DNA of 64,000 bases from Lotus japonicus (Eukaryota > Streptophyta > Magnoliopsida > Fabales > Fabaceae): positions 8,820,852 through 8,884,851 of the forward strand of contig NC_080042.1 in assembly GCF_012489685.1 (NCBI RefSeq), written 5' to 3'. Made by a program: the position numbers and the translations under genes. Shown here in pieces: positions 1 through 10,938 of this stretch; position 1 is the first letter of the stretch, and every line of letters starts with the position of its first letter. The notes beneath the pieces are model-generated. The model had not been told where the DNA came from and did no database searches. It worked only from the letters and a program-made list of their open reading frames with translations.

Positions 1-303
1 AAAGAAAACACAAACAACTATGCACAAGACAACACATATATACATTATCCTATGCATCAATTCATGACTAATGAACCTAAATTACATTAAATTCACTAGC
101 TGATTCATTCCAAGACAGGTTCACAGAATTCCAAACCACAAATCATGTTATAGTTGATCAGGCTACAACAAGCATTAAGAACAAGAATAAACCAGGGATA
201 TTGATACACAAGAGCAGCTATGTACACTATTTACAACTCGAATCAACATTCTACTAGTTTCACCAACATTCCCAAACACAATCCCCGGCAACAGCGCCAA
301 ATT
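1..303 (-). mobile_element. 5' internal leader of a Ty3/gypsy retroelement (edge of window)
   Basis: This stretch lies just inside the LTR at 304-1986 when read on the minus strand. It is the untranslated leader between the primer-binding site and a gag gene that would lie left of the window. No ORF is seen here. The assignment rests on the primer site at 282-300 and the LTR edge. Confidence 0.6.
282..300 (-). other. tRNA primer-binding site (Asp-tRNA type)
   Basis: On the minus strand the sequence TGGCGCTGTTGCCGGGGA begins three bases inside the LTR end. It differs by one base from the tRNA-Asp 3'-end complement TGGCGCCGTTGCCGGGG. That site is typical of plant Athila/Tat Ty3/gypsy elements. 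It fixes the element's orientation as minus. Confidence 0.75.
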
Positions 304-1986
304 TGATAAAGGTTTTTTTCCTCATTGTTTGTATTGCTTTTGGCTAAACCTTTATGATTCAATCATAGCAAAGCAGATACGAGTTTATCGTCCTCAGGGA
401 TTGTGTGAACATCAGTTCCATCAGTTAAACATTGATTTGAGCGGATAAAAAGATGTTTGATAAATTGTTTTTGTGATTTTCAATATAAGGAAAGCGGTAA
501 AATAAGGTTTACAGAGATAACAAAGAAGAACACGTATTCAGAAATGCATTCACATAATCCTTTGATTGCTTTGAACACAAACACTTATGTAAAGGTTCAT
601 TTCACTTACGATGTCAAGAGCTATCCACCTAACTATCCCTAGCCTAGGTGAATCTATCAGTTGGAATTCCTAGACGTAATCCCTTACCATCTAGAAAACC
701 AAAAGGAACATTAAAACTCAAATTCTCTCTCAAAGACATTCCCAATAACAAATTTATCCTAAGACAAGGTACCCTAGGCTTGCAAATCTCCGTTGTCACC
801 CCGAAAAATCCTGTTAGAACTCAAAACTCCACCTGTCACGTGGAAGCTCACTATTTTTCCTACCTAAGATAATCTCACCATAAGACAACTAGTTCATTCA
901 GTGGTTTCTCTCTTGAACCGGACCCGCAATTATCTCCCGATCTCATGCTAGTCCATAAAAATCTAACACAAATCAATGATACTTGAAGTGTAGAAAGCAA
1001 AACTTTAACACACGGCGTGACCTAAGACATAGGCATTCTACTTTCATTGATCTAAGCATACACCAACTCATATCAACCTCTCGATCTATTTATAAATTAG
1101 TGAAGCTCTTTTGATTATCAATTGATTGGTTAGAAGCATGAAGTACAAAGAGAAACACCATACATGAAAGATTTCCATTTACATCAATAATTGAGTTTAC
1201 AACAATCAAAGAACTAAGCTATAACATTCTAGATACAAAAATAGAAAAGAACATATACAAGAGATAAGAAAGGAAGAGATGAAACCCGAAGAACGGAGAC
1301 GAATCCACGACGATGGAAACTTTCTCAAGCTTTCCATAGCCACCAAGAGGTTGTCACCATGCTCCAAAGCTCCACTCTATCAATTCCTAGCTCAGGGACC
1401 CTTCCTCCATGAAGCCCAGCCTCCTCTGAATGTTTTAGGGAGGAAAAATGGTGAAGAATGGAAGAGATCCCCAGAAAAATCGTGTTCTGACCTTTTATAA
1501 GGGTCTAAGGCGGTTTGGCTCGCTTAAGCAAGCTTCAGATTCGCTTAAGCGAGAGCCTTTTCTTAACACTGAAGTACTCTTCTCGCTTAAGCGAGCATAA
1601 GTCTCGCTTAAGCGAGGGTTCACTTTCCTTCTATGCCACTGAATGGTTCGCTTAAGCGAGAAAGAATTCGGCTTAAGCGAGATTGTCTTCCAGAATTGAT
1701 ACCCTCTGCCATATAATTTCGCTTAAGCGAATAACATTTGGCTTAAGCGAGATTCTCCATTTCTTGGCCTTTTGACATCTTGTGGCACAGATCTTCATAG
1801 ATTTTCACCTATCATTGAAAATAAAAGATTAAATGTGAAAATATAATATTTACTCTATTTATATACTAAACTTAACTATTTACTAAATTAACTACTTATG
1901 GGGATAAAATAATCAACAATCCAAGCATAGAGGTCAAATAAGTGCTTAAAATTATATTTAAAAACACGTAAAATTGGCACTTATCA
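304..1986 (-). mobile_element. 5' LTR of a Ty3/gypsy (Athila/Tat-like) retrotransposon
   Basis: The segment starts TGATAAAGG and ends GGCACTTATCA on the plus strand, giving a TGATAA/TTATCA terminal inverted repeat. It is 1683 bp long, and the primer-binding site abuts its left edge, so it is the 5' LTR of a minus-strand element whose body lies left of the window. It interrupts the antisense-ORF pseudogene that resumes at 1987, so it is younger than the element at 1987-7870. The partner LTR is not in the window, so LTR divergence and the target-site duplication cannot be read. Assignment to Athila versus Tat/Ogre is inference. Confidence 0.75.
1522..1748. repeat. Eight GCTTAAGC palindromes in four paired units within the LTR
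   Basis: The core GCTTAAGC, usually inside CTCGCTTAAGCGAG, starts at 1522, 1543, 1585, 1606, 1650, 1671, 1721 and 1741. Within each pair the spacing is 20-21 bp. Successive pairs are 63, 65 and 71 bp apart. The array sits inside the 5' LTR and may be a cis-regulatory (enhancer-like) or RNA-structure element; that role is inference. Confidence 0.85.
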
Positions 1987-4022
1987 ACCTTCTGTCCGTT
2001 TCGGAACTTTCTTCAGAAATCGGGGGTCTTTGTCACGAGGTTTCCCTGGACAATATCCTTGTCTACAGCGGCTGCTCGAGCGACGATCGCCACTGGCGAC
2101 ACCGACCAGCAGGCGACCCCCGCACTTCCCACTTCTTCTTCATCTATGACTACCTGTTCACTGAATTGGGAATTAGGCTCCCTTTTCTACTACTCCATCT
2201 TGAATGCTATCAACGTCGCTCCTTTCCAGTTGCACCCCAACGCATGTGCATTTATGAGGTCCTATGAAATCCTTTGCGATGTCGTTCAGTGCGAGCCATT
2301 GCCTACTCATTTCTTCTATTTTTACGACGTGGACGCCAAGTCTTTGCAGTCACACGGCTGGATTTCCTTGAAGGCCAGGCCCGGTCGCAAACGACTCAAC
2401 CCGTTCAAGTCGAATGCTAAATCCAACTTTGCCCATAGGTATTTCAAGATCGAGATGATCCATGACTATCCCGAAGTCATCACCCAAGGGGATGAGACCA
2501 CCCTCTTTCCCTTTTACTGGACGGAAGAGCCCAACAACATCGTCGACCCACCAGAGGACTCTCTCAACGATGCTGATAAAATTACCATCAGCTTCTTCGC
2601 CAAAATACCCATTCTGGATTGTGGTCAGGTCATTGAGGCTGCCAAGAAATCGCTGACCCCTAAGTATCTAGGTCGCTAAATCTTTCACCCTATGCTCCTT
2701 AATTTTGTTATTTTTCATTTTCTTTTCCCATTTTAATCTCTGCAACATATTTCTTTTCAGAGGACCTACAGTTTACAAGTACTGAGCTTTCTAGTGTCCT
2801 CGCCAGCAAAAAGACTACTCTGTTCCCTCCTCTATTCAACGCCACGGGGGGGGGGGAGGAGAAATCTAGCCCAAAGAAGCGCTCTTCTCAAGATCTCGAC
2901 AGTGAGATCCTTCGCCCACCTCTAAAGAAGAAATCCCCCCTTACTATCGGCCAAACCGCGGCAGATGCCGAGCCTGATTCTCCGCACGCGCCCATGTCGG
3001 GGATTGTCGATCCTTCCCCAAAATTGTTCAAGGTCCCTAGTCGGACCTTGCGCTCGACGCATAAAGGAAAAGAATTCCTTTCCCAGGGCGAGGCTCTCGT
3101 TATGCCGGTCTACCCTCTCCGCCAAGCTGATCCATCATCACAGGGGTTTCAATAGCCTCCGTCGTCTCCCCAGAACACCACTGACTCTCATCAAACCGTT
3201 CACTCTGAGGGTGAGTAGGAGGGTCCCTCTCGCCCCCCCCCTCCCCCGCCCTTCAGGATATTAAAGATCCTATTGCCTTCATCCTCTCCCAAGTTCGCCA
3301 TGAGAAATTAAAAGAGGAGTTACTGAGCAAAGGCCTGGACCACATGGCTGATGAAGCCATGGCGAGCCTCCTGTATGCAGGTAGCATCTTTGCACACGCA
3401 TTCAAAACATACAATTTTGCCTCCAAAGATGTCACAGAGCTGCAACGAGAGGTGATCCAACTTCGCACCGCTCACTCTGAACGTAAAGAAAAGTGCAAGG
3501 CACTAGAATCCCAACTGTCAACTAAAGGCTACTTTTGACAAAAAGTTAACTGAATCAGGGCGAGAAGCCACCCATACCAAAGACGATCTGGAGGCTCAAA
3601 AATAGAGGACATTGCTGGAGGTGGCGGCCAAGGAAGAAGTAATTGCTGCAAAGGACCTCGAGTTGGTGACAAAGGACAAAGCGATCTTCGACCTCAAGAC
3701 GCAGATGGAAATTGTCCTGGCGGCGAAGGATGAGATCATTGCTGCGAAAAAGGCCCAGGATAAGGTCGACGCCGAAAATCTGGAGAGCAAGTTGAAAAAT
3801 GACGCCGCCCTCGTCGTTGCCTCGCGGCGCGGATGCGGATTTTTCCTCGCCAAAGCCCAAGTCCGCCATCTCTTCAATGATCTTGACTTGCGTCCAATGG
3901 GGTTGTTCAAGGTGATCACTCCTGCTGGCTTGGTCAATCCCGAGGATCCCCCGGGGGTGGGCGACATCGATTTCCTGAACGCTGGGAATCAAGACAATGT
4001 TAATAATGATGCTAATGTTTAA
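1987..4022 (+). pseudogene. Antisense additional ORF of a Tat/Grande-type Ty3/gypsy element (decayed)
   Basis: The frame opens from 1987, where the neighbouring LTR has cut it, through 2660, and resumes after a probable intron (donor near 2661, acceptor TTTTCAG ending near 2760). The first part contains a block resembling the 'putative gypsy type transposon' family, with SHGWISLKARPG and FPFYWTEEP. The second part is a charged linker (PKKRSS, PPLKKK). From about 3260 to 4020 there is a lysine/alanine-rich, probably coiled-coil segment (AAKEEVIAAKDLE). It is broken by in-frame TAG codons near 3152, 3206 and 3603 and by frameshifts near the C-run at 3230-3247 and near 3520. It runs opposite to the gag-protease remnants at 5055-7430, as in Grande-type elements that carry an antisense gene between pol and the 3' LTR. 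Function is unknown. Confidence 0.65.
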
Positions 4023-5054
4023 TTTGCAATACCACTTACCCTTTTTGTAATTTGATCAATGTTTGGCGGTCCCCTTAGGGCCTACTCTGTAATAGAACTT
4101 GGGTCACTTTTATTGCCAATCCAACTCGTTAATTTATTCTCGCGCTATTTCGTACCCTTTTCCACTTAATTTCTGAATCACATTTAACAATATTGAATTG
4201 TGTGAGGGTTTAACTAGAACTTTTTGCTCAATATATTTCAACTGAGGCTTAAACCACACCTTTCTTCCTAAATAAAAAAGGAGTTGCCTCACCAAGTGTG
4301 TTTGGTCAATGGTTTTTCTCGTCGGGCTTTGGTGCTCAGGTCCCAATGGCCACTTGGGGTCCCCAAGGCTTTGCCTAGTTAGAAATGCTCACCCTTATTC
4401 CGGGGAGGCTTTTTGGATAAGAAGCTTATCTCACACATCGCCAACGGATAACGACGATTGCGCCACCTTCAGAGAATTTTACACCGTGCAGCCGCCGTAA
4501 TTCAGTTTTTATCGATTGGTAAAGTCAATTGTAAGAGTATTGCTGAGACTACCCTGTCATATATATTTTCTGCAAATACAAGTTTTGCATTTTTACATTT
4601 TTCCTGGACGCCTCATTAAAAAACTCCCGAGATGGAGAAAAAGAGTGCATCTTTATTTTTCGTCCCTACATCAAAGACTTCCTGCTCGCCGCATTCCAGT
4701 GTCGCCTTCCCAGGCTCCCGACAACAGTAGCTCTCTTAGCTCACGCCCTTTGTCCACGAAGTGCTCGCCTTCCACTCGTAACTCTTGAAGAATCCTTCAC
4801 CTCGCCTAGATGCATTACTGACCTTCGCCCATCCTCCGCCTCGCTTGTTGTTAACTTTCCTTACCCCTCCTTTCTACTGCCAATCCACCTTTGGAGCCTT
4901 GAAACTCTTTCTCGCCTTTATGGCCCTAGTTGCAGCTTTTTCCACTTTTTGTTGCGCTACCTTCCCTTTTCCTTTATCCACCAGGCGGGGCCCTTACGTC
5001 ACTGGTGGCTTGACCTTAGGTATTCCCCACTTAGTTGGGTCGCTCTTGCTCCAA
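4023..5054. other. Internal remnant of the Tat-like element; no RT, RNase H or integrase seen
   Basis: About 1 kb separates the antisense ORF from the protease-RT linker. No reverse transcriptase, RNase H or integrase motif is visible in any frame. Intact elements of this group would hold roughly 3 kb of pol here, so a large internal deletion is inferred. The part just after 4022 is AT-rich and may hold the antisense gene's 3' end. Confidence 0.5.
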
Positions 5055-6095
5055 TCAAAAAGGTCCAAACTCCAAATTATCATCCAGCAGTCTCTCCAAG
5101 CTCAATTCCTGTCGGACAGTGAGTCGGGCTCCAATCGCCATAATTCCCCTTCTAAATTTTTGCTCTTCAAAATCAGCAATGATGTCCGCCCAGCGGCGCT
5201 CGGCCTTTGAGTTAGCAAACTGACTGTCTTTTCCCGTCCTCCTCAAGCTGGGGAGATCCTGCCAAGGCTGGATAACCTCAACCCCATAACACTTGTGCCC
5301 AGCAGCAGCGTCTTTCTTCCCATATAGGCTTAGGCAATTGTTATAACATTCTCTAGCTCGCCTTTGGTCAACCAACCGTGACCCTCCCCACCTTTCCGCT
5401 GTTGAGCGAATACTTGACCGCCAAGTGTGCCGTGGATATCACCGCACACAGGAGGTTCAATGTGTTTCGGTCAATGATCACATTGTAAGAAGCTACTACT
5501 TGCAATACCAAGTACCTTACTCGCAGCACCTTCGCATTCTCATCAACGCCAAAGATCGTATTGAGGTCCAGGTAACCCTTACCCAAACCTGTTCTCCTGA
5601 AAAGCCTACCAAGGTTCCTGTGTAGGGAGTCAAGTCTTGATCTATCAGTCCCATCTTGTCGAACGCGTCGCCGTAGATGATATCCGCTGAACTGCCCTGG
5701 TCAAGTAGAACTCGCCTGACATTAAAGTTGTTGATCCTCACCATGACAACAATCGGATCATCCCTATGTGTTTTGATGCCCTCAAAATCTGTCGTCGATA
5801 CCACAATGCCTGGGTGTTGGGAGCCAAAAGGAGTTTCCAAAACTGAACTCACCGCTCTCACGTGCTGCTTTCTCGCCGCCTGAGTGTCGTCGCCGCCTCC
5901 GAACCCACCTGCAATTGTGTTTATGGTGCCGACCACCGGTTCCATCTCTTTGTTGAAGGTTTCTTCAGCTCCACCCCTTCCGGTCGCCAACGTTTGCTTC
6001 TGATCCTTCTTTGCCACCGGTTGGCGGTTCCCTTGTTGGCGATCTCCTTGTTGGCGGTCTCCTTGCGGGCGATCTCCCTGTTGGCGGCCTCCTCG
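5055..6095 (-). pseudogene. Retroviral-type aspartic protease and RT-linker remnant (Ty3/gypsy)
   Basis: The minus-strand frame contains LLDQGSSADIIYGDAF, the plant Ty3/gypsy protease active-site variant in which D-[QT/S]-G-[SA] is DQGSS. It is followed by VGFSGE. Downstream, GYLDLNTIFGVDENA and STAHLAVKY belong to the protease C-terminus, and VDQRRARECY to the linker before RT. The reading frame shifts near 5590 and shifts back near 5370, so two compensating indels have broken the polyprotein. In an intact element this protease would cleave Gag-Pol inside virus-like particles. The RT domain is missing after about 5055. It continues the frame of the gag remnant upstream. Confidence 0.8.
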
Positions 6096-7430
6096 CTAGT
6101 ACTGCTTCATCCGCCCCAATTTGATCATCTTTTCTATCTCCCTCTTCATGGTGAAGCAATCATCAGTGTCATGACCCACTCGGTGGTACTCACACCACTT
6201 AATTGTGTCGATCCCGCTGCGTGGTGGTGGTTCCTCTTGGTCGGATTCTCCAACCATGTGCGTGGCCTTCACCTCACGTAGGATATCCGTCAAATGAGTG
6301 TCGAGCTCCATGCCCTCTTCTCGCTGGCGAGATCCCTGTGGCTGCCACGGTCGGCGGCGATCTAAATCCTCCTATCGCGGGTATAGCTGCTCATTAACCA
6401 ACTTCGCCACTGACTTGCCCTTCTTCTCCCTATGTTTGCTGCCTCCACCTTTCTCTTCATCGTACCTCTCTTTTCCCGCTTGTTTCTCCTAAGCGTCGTT
6501 ACCTTCCTTCTTCGCACGCTTCCTCTTGAACGCTTCATCCTCCTCGTTCAGAATGTACGTGTTTGCCTAGGCTCGTATCTCCGCCATTGATCTGGCTGGC
6601 TTCCTACTCAGCTTTCTGTTCAACGAGCCAGGTAACAGTCCATTCTTGAATGCTAAGGCACAGGCGCGCGGCTTAGAGTCCTTGATCTTCACAGATGTGG
6701 TACTATAACGCGCCATGTACTATTTCAGCGTTTCTCCTTCAAACTGGCGCAGGGTATAGAGATCGTCAATCGTAACCTTTCTGACTTTACTCGCCGAGAA
6801 TTGGATCAAGAATTTTGATGAGAAGTCACTGAAATTCGTGATTGATCCGCGAGTTAAGGTAGTAAACCACGCCATCGTCGTGCTCTTGAAGGTTGAAGGA
6901 AACATACTGCACTTAACCGCGTCCGACGCTGCATTGATCACCATTTTTGCATTGAAGTAAAGAAGCTGATCCTTCGGATCGGTGCTACCGCTGTAGGATT
7001 CCAACACCAGGTTCATCATGTTATTCGGGATGGAAACTTCTCGCACCACGTCTTCATCCTGCTGCTCGTGGCGAAAGGACTGGAGTTGTTCTTCGAGATA
7101 CTCGTTTCGTTTCCTGATGTTATCGACGCTCCGCATCATACGCCACCTGTCTCTCTGAGTAATGGTATGTTGAGGCGAAGGAGCCAAATTCTCCGACGGA
7201 GTTGGTGACTATTCCGGAGATCCTTGCTGCGAGGGAGGAGTTGGCAGAGGTGTAGTTGGAGAAGGTGGCGGAGGAGGAGGAGGAGAAGTAAGTGGCGACG
7301 GAGCCAATTGCTCCTGTTGAACCTCCGCACGACATGCTCGAACTACTCGTTCTTGCACCTGAGCGCCACACGGAGGCGATACGCGCCTCCGCTCCGGTGA
7401 ATCGCGACGTCGTCGACGTCGTGTCTCCAT
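6096..7430 (-). pseudogene. Gag pseudogene of the Tat-like Ty3/gypsy element
   Basis: One minus-strand frame runs from an ATG at 7430 toward the protease. The N-terminus is arginine- and proline-rich (RRRRRRDSPERRR, then a polyproline stretch). A retrotransposon Gag capsid-like core follows at 7187-6720, with LESYSGSTDPKDQL, MAWFTTLTRGSI and LRQFEGETLK. A later block holds KWCEYHRVGHDTDDC, which resembles the incomplete zinc-knuckle-like motif of plant gag. Six in-frame stops interrupt it at 7209-7211, 6720-6722, 6567-6569, 6489-6491, 6372-6374 and 6096-6098. All six are TAG. Gag would form the particle in an active element; this copy is dead. Confidence 0.85.
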
Positions 7431-7554
7431 CCATAATCGCCAAGAAAACGCTGAAATTCTGAAAATCCGACGGAAAACCAAGAATTGAACAGAAATCGGA
7501 ACTTCGTTTCACTCTGCAATCAATCCACGTGATCCGGGAGTAGAAAATTTACAG

Positions 7555-7575
7555 GTCCCCACATATGGCGTCAAA
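7555..7575 (-). other. Degenerate primer-binding site of the Tat-like element
   Basis: On the minus strand, TGACGCCATATGTGGGGAC directly follows the LTR edge. It resembles the TGGCGCCGTCTGTGGGGA primer sites of plant Tat-type elements with several substitutions. Its place between the LTR and gag supports the call. Confidence 0.55.
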
Positions 7576-7870
7576 TGTTCTTGCCATGAACATTGGGATA
7601 GGGTGTAGTACCTATAGTGAAGAGAGATTACACTAAGAGAGAGTACCTAGAGAGAGAAAATAACTGAATTTCAAGTGTGTATTGATCAAATGAGTCAAAA
7701 GTCCTTTACAAATGGTAAATGCTCGCTATTTATAGTAGGGAGCTGGACCTAATGTATGTAACTGCCTCTGTTGGGCCTCGCGGGAGGAGGCCTCATTCCC
7801 AGGCTGGGCGACCGCCACTTGGCGGGTAACCCCTGGGCGCAAGCCCCCTAGGGGCTTGCCCAGTCTAGAA
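7576..7870 (-). mobile_element. 5' LTR of the Tat-like Ty3/gypsy element (outer edge uncertain)
   Basis: The inner edge is TGTTCTTGCC at 7576, next to the primer site. The outer edge near TCTAGAA at about 7869 would pair as TGTTCT/AGAACA, but the final CA is altered and a MITE follows within about 10 bp. The segment contains a GC-rich inverted stretch around 7840-7862 (GCAAGCCCCCTAGGGGCTTGC). The length of about 290 bp is short, so the outer end is approximate. Confidence 0.5.
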
Positions 7871-7878
7871 ATTTATTA

Positions 7879-8192
7879 CTCCCTCCGTTCCAAAATGTAA
7901 GTTGTTTTAGAATTTATATCATATTCCAAAATATAAGTTGTTTTGCAAAACCAATGCACTTTTTCTCTCTTTCTTCCTTATATACCCTCATTTAATATTA
8001 TATCTCTTAATTACCACCTTCAATTTTCACCTATCACAACTCTCACTATCCACTTAATCAATAATAACATTTCTCTCTCCTTAATATAACACAACTTTAA
8101 ATAGGGGTATTTTAATCAAAAAAATTATCAATTAATGAGCTCTTAAACAATGTGCACAACCTAAAACAACCTACATTTTGGAACGGAGGGAG
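7879..8192. mobile_element. Stowaway-like MITE (Tc1/mariner-type)
   Basis: The element starts CTCCCTCCGTTCCAAAATGT and ends with the inverse, ACATTTTGGAACGGAGGGAG. It is 314 bp, flanked by TA at 7877-7878 and 8193-8194. TA duplication with CTCCCTCCGT termini is the Stowaway signature. The interior is AT-rich and non-coding. It sits against the outer edge of the Tat-like LTR. Confidence 0.92.
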
Positions 8193-8194
8193 TA

Positions 8195-8740
8195 CTTATA
8201 TACATTGAGACGAAAATCGCTGAAAAGATCAATGTTGATACAATAATAGATAAATTTAGTATTATGAAAAAACGAATAATCCAATTTAAATAATTTTTGT
8301 ATGATTTGAAATATATACATAAATATAGTATTTATTGGTTAAAAAAAATTCTTGCAAATGATTTGGCCTATACAAAAATACCAAAACATGTTAAAGCAAA
8401 TGATGGTACCGATCGGTAGCAATTTATGTCTTGCAATAATAGTACTAACTAATTAGCACTATCCCTTCCTTGCCTGGTCACTAGTTTTCTATACAAAACT
8501 GTCTTCGATTATTGCACTATATCAAAAGGCCGTTTCCAATCTTAACGATAATTAAGATGGAAAAATATATATGTCATCTAATCTACTCAAATGAATCCAG
8601 CCATCAAAACCAGATAACCCGATCCTTACTCATTCAGCACTACTACTTTGCATTGAATTGTCATTGTAGTATTTTATTTCGCCCCCAACAGAAAAATTCT
8701 GGATACGCCCGTGTCGGGGCAAGTTAATTAAACAGAAGGA
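8195..8740. other. AT-rich intergenic DNA, no feature recognised
   Basis: No supported ORF, repeat or transposon terminus was seen. From about 8740 rightward the sequence becomes alignable to the 3' flank of MBD4L-B (about 34100-34370), so this marks roughly the left edge of the duplicated gene unit. Confidence 0.6.
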
Positions 8741-9021
8741 TCAGAAGACAAGGTTATAGGGCTAGAGATAAAGCACTCAAATATAAATATACACTACCAC
8801 ACACATCTAAAGTTGAACTCTCTTCGTCATAGGTATTTGATACGAAAAGCATAATGTTCATAAATTGTAGTTAGAGAAGACAATTCCAGAATCATATATA
8901 GCTTTCAATACTTGAGTTCCTACTTTAATTGTTTTCAAGTAAACTAAACTGGAAAAAAATACACAAAAGTAACAGAACAGACAAGTAACAAAACGTCTGA
9001 AATTTCCCTTCTCCAAGTCTT

Positions 9022-10938
9022 TCACAATGTATCCTTAATATCATGGAGGAATTCCCAATAACGATCTAGATAGTTATCTGCAGGTGTCACTCGCTGCCAT
9101 TTTCCAGTACAAAATATTGCGTAGGCATCAGCCCCATACCTAATTGAGAGAAAATCCGTGAAAACATAAGAAAAAGGAAAAATAGCATTGCTTAAATTAA
9201 CAATAAGGAATAATTGGAGTCCTCCAGATTGAGAAAAAGTGAGGAATTACACCATTGATTGAAATTAATAGTTGAAATTGCAAACATAAACACGCACAGA
9301 GACAATACTTTGAAATAGTTTCATTCTCATCAACCCTTAACTTTCCAAATAATGATTATGACTTCTTACTTTTCCCTGTCTCACTTTATCATAGTCAAAT
9401 ACTCAAATCCATAAAATGTTCACATAAGAGGGTATAAGATAACATACTTGCCAATGCCATGCAGTTGAGTGACGTGTGTCCAGTGTTTACCCAAGTACTC
9501 CTCGGAAAACCTTTTTAGTCTTGCTGCCCTCTGTTTTTGAAAACCAATGCCATGTATGACTTGTTCTAGGGTATTTGTTGAAGCTCGGGTACAAGCTTTT
9601 GCATCAGGGCATATACGGAACAATTCTGATATTACTGATCTCGCCTGCATTATCTCGACTATAAATTAGGCTATACAATTTCAAATTATAGACATCTTTT
9701 TAAGATTCATCCTAAAAGAAAACCACAAACGGAAAAAAATATGTTTCAACTTTCAACGAAAGCGAAAATTCATCCTATCCTCTGCAAATATTTTCACAGT
9801 TGAACTCAAACCAATTATGAAAATAAAGGAGATTACATTTTTGTAAAATAAGAGAAGAACAAGTAGCAGGTAGATATGAGAAAATGGCCAACAAACAAAG
9901 ACTAAAGATAATAACACAAAAAAACAAAGTATGCAGCAAGACTTATGGAAGTTCAAGAGAGCAGCACCATTTAAGCATTCGTGGGTAGAATATAATATGA
10001 CAGATGAAGTGAGAAACATAGCTCTCACATTTCAATAGAGGCAAAGAAACAACACACCATTAAGATTCAAGTATTACTCTCCAACACACTAGAAGGCTAC
10101 ATAAACTGTACTCCCTCCGGTCCTATTTATAAGCAACAAAAAAAAAATTCACATAGTTTAAGAAATGTAGTTAAACTAGATAAAATGCATTAAATTTGTC
10201 TTAAATTAAAATGAACTTCCAAAATTACCCTTTGTTATTAGTGTTGGAAAGTGAAAAAGAGAGAGAATAATTAATGAGACACATTTTACAAGTTAGAATT
10301 AATAAGGGCATCATTGGAAAAAATTAATTAATATAGCTCAAACTTTCATTTGGTTCTTATAAAAAGGACCAAGATTTTTCTTCTCTTTCATGCTTATAAA
10401 TAGGACCGGAGGGAGTACAATGAATCTTAATCCTTTTTACCAAAAATATTAAGTCAAATGCCACTTAGCATGAGAAATGAGAAAAAAAAATATTAACCGT
10501 TGAGTTCCTTGTTTCGAAAATGACACTAGAACACTACTTTTAAGGGGGGGGGAGGGGGGGAGGTAGCAATCCATGTAATAAACAGTTCAGAAAGGTAGCC
10601 TTATAAAGCACATCAACAAATGACTATATAACATTATATACCTTCAAACCAGTAGACTTGTTCAAGAGCATACAGATTACCATCACCTTCCAAGGGTCAT
10701 GGTAATGAGCCTCTTGAAGAAGTTTCAAAGGGGATTGTGGAGGCACCCATTTAATGTCAGGTGTTTTTCTCTTGTATGCTTCATCTTTCATCTCAGTTTG
10801 AGAGAGAGTTGTTTTCTTAGGACTTTTAACCACATCATCAATTTGTTCTTCACACCAAATAGGCTTCTTACGTTTCAGCTTCTTTTTCTTGCTTTCAATA
10901 GCTTTCTTCTTCTTATTTTCTTCATTGAGGCTAGACAT
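9022..10938 (-). CDS. MBD4L: MBD4-like DNA glycosylase, copy A (HhH-GPD family)
   Basis: This is a base-excision-repair glycosylase of the MBD4 type, which removes T or U from G mismatches in the nucleus. Three exons join in frame: 10938-10642, 9644-9448 and 9139-9022, giving about 203 residues. Exon 1 opens with ATG ([12 protein letters not shown]), then a basic KKKKLKRKK stretch, a likely nuclear signal, then [20 protein letters not shown], the family's domain entry. Exon 2 ends in the helix-hairpin-helix LHGIGK. Exon 3 reads [14 protein letters not shown] and then [11 protein letters not shown], whose Asp aligns with the catalytic Asp of MBD4 (D560 in human). Donors and acceptors are GT/AG. 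No methyl-CpG-binding domain is present, as in other plant MBD4-like proteins. The N-terminus is much shorter than in copy C. Intron 1 carries a MITE. The 5' leader may lie in module R1, about 1.9 kb upstream. Confidence 0.82.
10111..10415. mobile_element. Stowaway-like MITE in intron 1 of MBD4L-A
   Basis: The termini are CTCCCTCCGGTCCTATTTAT and its inverse, ending GGACCGGAGGGAG. Length is 305 bp. TA flanks it at 10109-10110 and 10416-10417. The same intron of MBD4L-B at 35851-35870 reads TGCATAAACTGTACAATGAA with a single TA, so it is the empty site. This proves insertion after the A/B duplication. Confidence 0.95.
10541..10561. repeat. Poly-G tract in intron 1 of MBD4L-A
   Basis: Two runs of eight or more G separated by single A residues lie in the intron. 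In MBD4L-B the equivalent place holds a different, purine-rich segment (about 36010-36150) related to short repeats at 32470 and 42060. The tract may be prone to length error. Confidence 0.7.

Noticed and set aside
1522..1748. Regular palindromes as a CRISPR array
   Set aside because: The repeats are 8-14 bp with paired spacing, inside an LTR in plant DNA; there are no cas genes.
3555..3992. Minus-strand ORFs opposite the antisense-ORF remnant
   Set aside because: They are shadows of the plus-strand coiled-coil-like frame, which has the family-like composition.
7120..7512. Minus-strand serine-rich ORF overlapping gag
   Set aside because: It is an alternate frame of the gag N-terminus; the frame continuous with the capsid and protease blocks is a different one.
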